A DNA stretch of 62,000 bases, taken from the NCBI RefSeq assembly GCF_001039355.2, contig NW_019775666.1, positions 36,527 to 98,526 of the forward strand. The letters run 5' to 3'. The stretch comes from Lingula anatina (lineage: Eukaryota; Brachiopoda; Lingulata; Lingulida; Lingulidae). A program made the translations under genes and the position numbers. This document shows positions 25,934-34,900 of this stretch, piece after piece (the first letter of the stretch is position 1; every line of letters begins with the position of its first letter). A model generated the notes under the pieces. It was not told where the DNA came from. It saw only the letters and a program-made list of their open reading frames with translations, and did no database searches.

Positions 25934-28900
25934 TCAAACAAAAAATACAAAAAATATTTAAAAAAATTCTGTATTTTACTCAATGTTAGGAGAAGCCCTT
26001 GGTTAATGGTCACTGGTGATTAGGTCAAAGTTGGACATGATGTTTACATCACAATCTGTTATAACAAAGCAATTAACACGTGCATGTGTTTAAAATGTCT
26101 TCATTCCAATAGTTAAAAGTAAGATCCTGCTTTAATATGACACCCTATTAGTCTAACATATGTTGCCTGTGTTATTGTTATATGTATTAGATTTAAGTAA
26201 TGTTTTCCTGAATTTCACGTGTGACCTCATTTATTATTGTTATTTTATAATTATTTTTTGCATATACCATCTTAATATGCATCCACTGTATGTGAAATTA
26301 GATTACTTACTTGCTTTTCATGGTAGAAATGTTCATAAACATTTAAGTGTTGTAATTTTTTTACAGCTTACTACATGTACACATGCATATCCGAAGGATG
26401 AACTGTTATTAACCTATGACATGTATATGGCCCTGGTGAAGGGCATGTTTGGTTTTTTTGTGCATCCTTTCACTTTAACTTCTTTAACAGAGAGTTTTAC
26501 TAATAGATCTAACTCCTGCTTTACAGTAACCAATTCTGCTGTCACTGCCACTGCTGTAGCAGTTCAGACCACAGGACCAATGCGTTTACCTACAGAAACA
26601 CCAGAAGTCCCTCCTGTTTCTACGGAAAGCCCAGAACAGACAACAGTGGTTGTGGCAACAACAGAGGTGAAGACCCCCAGTGTTATGGTAGACACAACGG
26701 GCGTCCAGCAACAGACAACAAAGCTAGAGCCAGGAACCACACAGGCTGCGTTAGCCACAACAGAAACAGAAGCGGAAACAGTGGCATCCACAGTTTCAGA
26801 GATTGTGATGCAGACAGAATCACAGACCACAGTGGAATCAGTTACATCTTCCGGCCTGGGAAGTACTACAGAAACTGTTCAGGAGACTACAGTGGTAGCT
26901 GTAGAAACAACTGTTGCTGCAGAGGAACAGACCACTTTGCAGACAGAAACAACTGAGGCTCCTCTTGTGGTTATGGTGGATGGGACAACAGCACCACCTA
27001 CAGTGGATTCTACACAGGCGGTAGATGTAACGAGAAATGCTGATGTCACAACAGAGACAGCTGAGAGCACTGGAAATTTTATTAACTCAACAGCTTCTGC
27101 TCATACAACAGAATCTTTGACTACAGAAGGGGCAGCAGTTACAACTGCTGAGCCAGTAACAACTAACAATAACATCAGTGTTGTTGCTGTAACAACTGCT
27201 GCTTCAGAAACTACCCAGCTTGAGACAACAAACTCTCCTCTTACAACACCACTAACATTTGATTCTGTAGATTCCAATACCACAGCAACTGTATCAATTA
27301 CAACAACACAAAGTATACAGGATAATGTTACAGTCTCCACAGTTTCAACAAATGAGGCAACAACCCAGGAGGTTAAAATGCCCTCTGTTCTACCCACGGA
27401 GCAAGCGACTACAGAAATTACAACAGAAGAAACCACACAGTCTGTGACCACTATTGCAGGCCCAGGTAAGATTAGCTGTAGTTGGTATCTTACTGTAAAG
27501 TGCTGCCATCTATAGGGCAGAAAAAATATGTTTTTACTGCAAAATTAATGTATGATACTGCCCTCTAATTTTGGATTGTACAGCACTGTGTACTGCTGCC
27601 ACCTACTAGTTGAGACATATCTAATGTTGCAGTATATGTTGCTGTCATCAAGGGCATATTTCCTGTTATAATATATTAAATCAGAACTAGCAAAGGACCT
27701 GACTCATTTTATGGCTAGTGTTATGTTCCTTGGTTTGAGTCAGTTACAGTGTATCACTTTAAATGATGAATATTTTTCTGTGCAGTTCTGTTCTTTCTTA
27801 ATCTTGCCTAGTCTTGCAAAATTAAGTTTTTAAGAAAGTTAGATTTGTGCCTTTCAATGTCATTGTGAAGATCTCTGTAAGTTTACTTAGGAACAAAAGA
27901 AAGTGGTGAAGTTAATATGTTCAATTTGTCATGATGATCAATAGTAAAGGATTTAAAAGAAGTTATAATAATGGCACATACTGTAAATCATTACTACTTG
28001 TAGTTTTTTCATTCTTTTCTTTTTTAAGCATTGATAGCATTTTTACACATTAAGAATTTGATATTTGAACAGGTTGAGAAAATAATGGATATACTGTAAT
28101 GCTGGTAAAATTTGCTGTAGACCAGAAAAAGTTCCTCAATAGAATTCTAATTGTTTAAGCTAATCTCACCTTGGCTTATTTCCAAGCAGTGCATGTTTCA
28201 GTTGGGGTGAGAACAGAGTGGCAGACTTAACCCCTGTTCCTAATTACCATTTGGGAACTAAGACTGGTCAGAAATGCCAAAAAATTATGGTGTAATATAA
28301 ATTTACATAAATTTTTCAAAAAAGAAAGGATGAAGGGATGCGCATCCTTTCTCTTGACCCCCTCTTGTTTTTCTAAGGCCCCCTATGTCTAAATAAAAAG
28401 AAAAATTTTGGTCTGCATGTTAGAAGATATTTCATTGTCTTAGTCTTAATTTTGACCTTTCATGACACTTTGCTGTTTTGAAAGTAACTTTGACATTGTT
28501 TTATATTTGTAAAAAGAAAATGCCAAAATTTCACCACCAACTGAAACTGTTCCAACTGAAGTTTTACTGTGTTGTGTAGAAAAATACTAATTTGATTTGA
28601 AATAATAATGATATTAATAAAGTCATGGGTTGCTGTTGTATGTTAACCAATAGAAATTAATGAATGATTATGAAATTAAAAAAAAAAAAAAACTGAAAGA
28701 TTTTAATATTAACAAAATTTTAATTGGTTTTTATATCATTATTATTAATGTTATAATTAAAGTTTCATTTCATGCAAAGTATTGACTGGTGCAAACCGTA
28801 TTTCTATTCAAGATAAAGGAACTTAATGGGATAGACCTTTTTTTCAACAAATAGAATTCTGCATTTAAAAAACCAAGATGATTGAAAAGTTAATAGATGT

Positions 28901-31900
28901 CATTCATGATAATTCTATGGAGATCAAAATTTTTCTGCAACTAAGTATTTGATTCATTTAAGAATTAATTTCAGTGATGAATTAAAAGGCAAATATAATT
29001 AAACAATTTTTTCTTTTGAAATTTAAAAAGATGATCAAATATTTCAATTATTTTCTTCAGTTGACCCATGTGACCCAAATGGTCACAAGTTAATTGTTGA
29101 TTTGACGAGGCATGTGAACAACCAAGAGAGAACCCAATACCTGTCAGACAAAGGTCAGCTGGATAGTACGTCATGGTACAAGTTTGAAATCCAAGGGAAA
29201 CCAGCAGAAATACCAACAGAATGTATTAATGTAGGTACAATCAAGGAGTTATAACTCCTTGGTACAATGAAGAAATGCATAATGTGGATGGGCTCAGTAG
29301 ACATTGAGAAAGAGAGAGAGAGAGAGAGAGAGTGTTTTGCCAGTACTAGTACACATAATTTTTATATATACAGAGCTCAGGAGAGAGGAGAGTCAGAGAG
29401 AGCCAACTCATTCACTTGCATTTTCTATATCAATTGTTCACAGTTGTTATTTTGTTGTTCATAAGGTATTAGACAATATATCTAACATCTAACATGTTTT
29501 GACTACTGTCATGTTGGCAATTCTTTACTGAAGTTTTTTCAGTCGGGAAAGATGGGTCGATCTCTACGTTGTTAACGAGAGAGAGAGAGAGAACGAGAGA
29601 GAGAGAGAGAGAGAGAGAGTATTCATACTACGACAAGTAAACACAGCAATATCTGTAACAATGCACAGTATATAATACATGTTTCTATAAGTAATAAAGG
29701 TAAATATTTTTTAATGCCAGAGTGGATACTGCAGCACACTATTCCCTCTAAGAGTGAACCTAGCTGGCACTCCACCTCCTGATGCAGGAGAAGAAATCAA
29801 CGCCACCTATTGTACAATCAGTGTACTAAAAGAAGCAGGCTATGTAGACTGCTGTACTGCCAGGAAGAACCTTAAGATGACGAAATGTGGCCGTGGTTTG
29901 GGCAGCTTCTTCCTGTATATGTTTGTTGAAGAGGTGGATATGGAAAATGCTGCATTTTGTACCATGAGTAAGTAGTGACAATTCTGCTTGTACACATACA
30001 AGTATGCTGGTACTATGCACATATACACATAATTCAGGAAAAAAAATCACATGAATCAACGTACACTGTCATATGCAAAGCATAGGCACAGTCATGCATT
30101 CATTCATACCTATACATATGCATACACACACATGCACCCATGATTTTAAACACATGCACACATGCTTTAAAACACACACAAACATGCTTTTATACAGAAC
30201 TGCACACACACATGCACGCACGCACGCACACACACACTATTGAAACCAAAACAAATGAGGAACTTATTTTGCGTAGATGACAAAGTTGTGTCACATACAT
30301 GCACTTTCCATCTGTCTCATTCAGACCCTGGAGAGACGTTAAGTGTGGCCCAGAAGGGCGTGGCTGGCCCCATCACAACACCTGCCCCTGAGACCACCAC
30401 AGGTAAGAGGAACAGCAAGAAGCCCGAGGTGCCCAACAAGACCAAGGTGATAGGTAGGATGGCACACAGTGCATTGAGGCTCCACTGGCAGCTAGAGCCT
30501 AGAGGCTTTTATGTGATACTTAAATGGAGCGGAAAAGTCTTATATACCCAACTTCTGAGGTTTTTTTGAAAGGCAGCATGTACATGTACGCAGAGGTCAA
30601 AAAGTGACATTTCTGAATAGAACTAATCACTATAGATGAGTACATAGTATATATCTGATAGATACTTGAATAAAGTAGATTAGACTATAGACAGGAATGT
30701 TTCTTCAAGGGTATACTTTGGGCAAATTTAAGTCTTTTGCCAAATGTACATAATTGTTATCAGTCACAAAGCTATTTGTTATATACAAATGAAAAAAGTT
30801 AAGAGTCTAATCTTCACATACAATACGTCAATTACTAAAATCATAGCTGCACTACCTAGTTGCCTCATCTGTTTGCACTCCTACTGATACTGCCTGAGTC
30901 AGAGGGGTTTCTTTCAGAACAGCTTGAAGGGGTCTTATTTTTTGGTTATATAAGAACTTACAGATGTATGAGCCAAAATGCCCCCAAAGTTGAAAATCTG
31001 ACAGAAATCCTGACCGCTGGTCAGCACTGTTTACTAAATCAAAATCCTCATATCTGTATAGTCTTGGAAATGTACAGGGTCTCTTTGGCATATTTTTGTC
31101 AGTGTGGTCAGTTTTTGTTGGTCAATCCATATTGGGCAAAGAGGTCAACTTTGTGTCCTGTAGTTTAACTTGGTGACTTTCCTTGATTATTGATCAGTAT
31201 AACAATTCTAAGCTAGTTAATTAGAGCTGACGAACAAGAGAAAATAGATATATCCATGTCCTGGTCTAAAATGAACAATTATTTGGCCAGTGGGGAAAAA
31301 TATACTGTTATACATGTATATGTCAAAGAGGCCCCAGAACACATGATAAAGTTAGAATTGCCATGTCCAATTAAAGATGTTTATCCTTTAATGCTTAAAA
31401 AAAGCCTTATATGCACAACTGTCAACTTGTGCAATAGAAATATCAATAGATAATAACTGTTTAGAAAGTTGTATACATACACGGAAAAGGTCTGAATTTT
31501 ACCTGAAGACCCAAAAGATACGTTTTGAATAAGAAAACTGTCTGCCTGGATTAAGCAGTTGCTTCTCTTTGAAATGGCATGTGATATGTTTTTCAGTTGA
31601 AGAGACCACTGAAGCAACCCAGACAACAGAGGCAGTTACCACATCTTCTGAACAGACAACATTGGCAGCTACTGTAAGCAGAACTTGTGTGTATAATTAA
31701 AAACTTAAATACTTATAACTTTGTTATGATTTTTTTTATTGATATTCTTGTATAATGACATAAAGAATGATTTTGATTTTACAATGGCTTGTTTGTCTAA
31801 ATTCTGCATGAACCCACTTCTTATGCAAATTGGTGAGATTTGATTAGGATATTTGAGAAATTTATCTTCTTCAGCATCAATTTTATTTGAAAACATTCAT

Positions 31901-34900
31901 CTGCAGTGACGTTATCATTTTTTCAGTTCAATCCTGGGCTTATTTCCACTTACAGCACTTATACATCTGTTTGAATGCTGAACAGATGAACTCTCATTGC
32001 ATGCTTGAGCACAATTGATAAACAATTTAACACAAAAATTCACACCTGAAGCACTTTTTTATCAAATAAAATACAGGTAGATAATGTTTTTTTAAATATT
32101 ACTAATATTTTTAATATTACATCATCTTAAAGAAGTTGAAAAGAAGAAATCTTTTACTTTTAAAGGCAACCATATTATCTTTGTGGGCACACAAACAAAC
32201 AAAAAAAGGCATGACAATATGTAATACATTACTGAAAATTATCTCAATTAAGATTGTTTGAAGTTGACATTACTTTGGTTTGTTTCAGACTGGAGCCCCT
32301 CCAACAGCAGAGGCAAAAGACTTGACTGAAGAGCAGGAAGATGGAGTGATTACAACTGTATTTGCATATGATGGAGATAAAGATGAAGACAAAGTAGGGC
32401 AGTTTTTTATGTGTGGCAAGATATTAAATTGGAGTGCGTTAGATGTGACTGAGTATGAAATGCAAGATTGCGTTAGGTGTGGTAAAGATAAAGCAAGGTA
32501 GTATGATGGCTGTGACAAGATATTAAATTGGAGTGTGGTAGATGGGACATGACATTGTGTTGGGAGCAGTTAGATGAAAAATTGGCAGAACATAAGGGTA
32601 CGATTGGCTGGTTTGAAAATGGTGATTGGTTTTGATAATCTGCCTGATGAGGGGGCGTCCCGATAGTCTGAAGGTTCATTGGTCCAAAAAATGGTAACAT
32701 TTTTATCCGTTTTTAATCAAGGGTTCATTGGTCCAAAGGTTCTATAGTGAACATCCAGAACAATGAACCTTGGACTATTGCTACGGCCCCCCTAATGAAT
32801 GTATATATGTTTACTAGACATTTCAGATGATCTGTATAACACTTCAAATCTGAATCTTAAATTAATATATATCCTATAGTGCAATATTAATGACAAAATT
32901 AACTGTTAACTTTTTATTTTTTTATCAAAATTTCAATTCAGTTACAGGACTTTGCAAAACAATTTCGCCTGGCCTTGTTGGCCATTTTGAATGACTACTT
33001 CAAAGATCAGTCAAGGAGCAGACGCAAGAGAGCAGATGGTGACAAGTTGGATTTAGATGACATAGTCATTGTTAATCCCACGCCCAGGGTGAACAAGAAT
33101 GGGGAGTTGGAAGTGGCTGTATACATCAGGAATAGCAATGGAACAGGTGAGAAAGTTGTTAAAGTTTGTTAGAGTGAGACATTGAAAAACTTATTAACAG
33201 GGTGATTGTTATTTCTACATGTAGGGAGCCAACCTAATTTCCTTGGTCTTTTGATCACTGTAATGCAGTTGTAAATTCATCTGCATGACATGGCCAACTG
33301 TGGGAATGGTTTGAAGTATTTTGTATTGTTATACATTTATTTATATCAAACAATATTTATAATAATGATTAACATATATGACCTATGAAAGGTTGTATAA
33401 CTTTGTACTTACTGCTTAAAGCTATTATGCACCATTGCTCTGTTATTTAAAGGAGAGACAATACTTCCAAGAGGTAAACTTCTGGATCTATTATCACAGC
33501 TAGAAAACAAACGGAGATTAGAAAAGGAAGTAAGTGACCAAAACAAGAACGCTTGAGAAGCAATAATTATTTGTAAGAGATTTAACAAATGTTAACTTGA
33601 GAAAAACAAATCTGTGTGACAGAGTTTGATCCCATTCCAACAGACACCATTGGTCTATGTATATTGATCCAATCTTTGGGGATTTTGCTGAGTGCACTCA
33701 TCTTAACTGAAAGACAAGTCTCTTGTTGTTTCATTCACCAGCTTTTCTGTATTCTATTTAATGCGGGAGAAGTGTGTTAATTTGTTAAACTGACTGCATT
33801 CAGCAAGAGTCCCCACAGAGCCACATCAATCTACCCAGACCAATGGGGTGTATGGGAATGGTGCCTTAAACATTTTTGATTTGTACTTTGATAGGAATGA
33901 CCAAAAGAGGTTTGTTGGTCTGTGTTAAGAGAACATTTTAAATGATGGGACTAACAGAAAGTAACTGTTAAAATAAAGCTGTAAATATCATTGTAAGTCG
34001 CTCTTACCAGTCACATGTTTTGTATTGCAGGTTAATCTGAATGTGACGGATGTTTATGCTGGCCTACCTAACGACCTCTACCCGACTACGGCACCCAAAC
34101 CAGCGGCTGCCAGTGGCCGTTTGACCCCCCTGGAGGCCCATATGGGACTGTTTATTGCCATGGCAGTTCTGGCATGTGTGTGTATTGTGGTGATCATAGT
34201 TGGTATTATTTGGCTCAAGTGCCGTAGATGTTGCAGATGCAGATGCTGTCAGAAGAGGGACAAGAGCTACCTTAAGGTTGGTGGAAAGTCACAGCTCACC
34301 ACATTTCTCCAAAACCTTGCTTTATAAATGGTCAAATCTTGATGCCAGCAAATCTGACAGTCACACCAAATACATTTCTTGCCAAATCTTGATTAAATAT
34401 TTAAGTCACATCTCAACACAATTAAATCTGACACAGTTACACCTAGCACTTCCAATTCCTGTTCTGCTTCACTGAGCAGTCGCATCTCAGCGAAATCAAA
34501 CTTAATCAAGTCAAATATAACAAATTGGTATTCTTGTTGTAATATGTGATAGCTTTTAAAACCTCTTGCAACAAAAGATACTCGTTTATTGAATTTTCTC
34601 ATATAATCTTTAAAAAATCAAATGAAACACAGACAGAATTCCTAAAACATTGAGGCATTGATACAAAGTCACAATTTAATATTATGTTAGGATGATGGCG
34701 ACTTGGAGGCAGGCACTAAGAAACCCCTGCAGGAGGTACATGAGAACCCCATACCAGACGAGGAAATTACCAGGGATGAAGCCCCTATGTTAGAAAAGGC
34801 GAACCCTGCAGTGACACCCAATGGAAATGGCAATGTTATTGCAGATGATGATGAGAAGAACAATGGATGGGTAGTACCCATCTCAGAACTGAGCCCAGAA

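Larger units (their letters stand above)
24697..26526 (+). other. mucin gene intron with two MITEs
   Basis: Holds the Harbinger-type MITE (24931-25094) and a copy of a CACCAGCTTTTCTG-containing repeat with a (TTA)n tract (about 25768-26020). The frame ahead of the mucin exon happens to be open from 26160, but the acceptor at 26526 fits the required phase and the upstream sequence does not look coding. Confidence 0.65.

Noticed and set aside
26366-26526. Acceptor TTTTTTTACAG before the mucin exon as an alternative exon start
   Set aside because: It would enter the mucin frame in phase 0, while the preceding trefoil exon leaves phase 1.
26564-27451. Antisense open frames in the mucin exon
   Set aside because: Biased Thr codons on the plus strand leave the opposite strand open; the Val/Ser-rich products are shadows.
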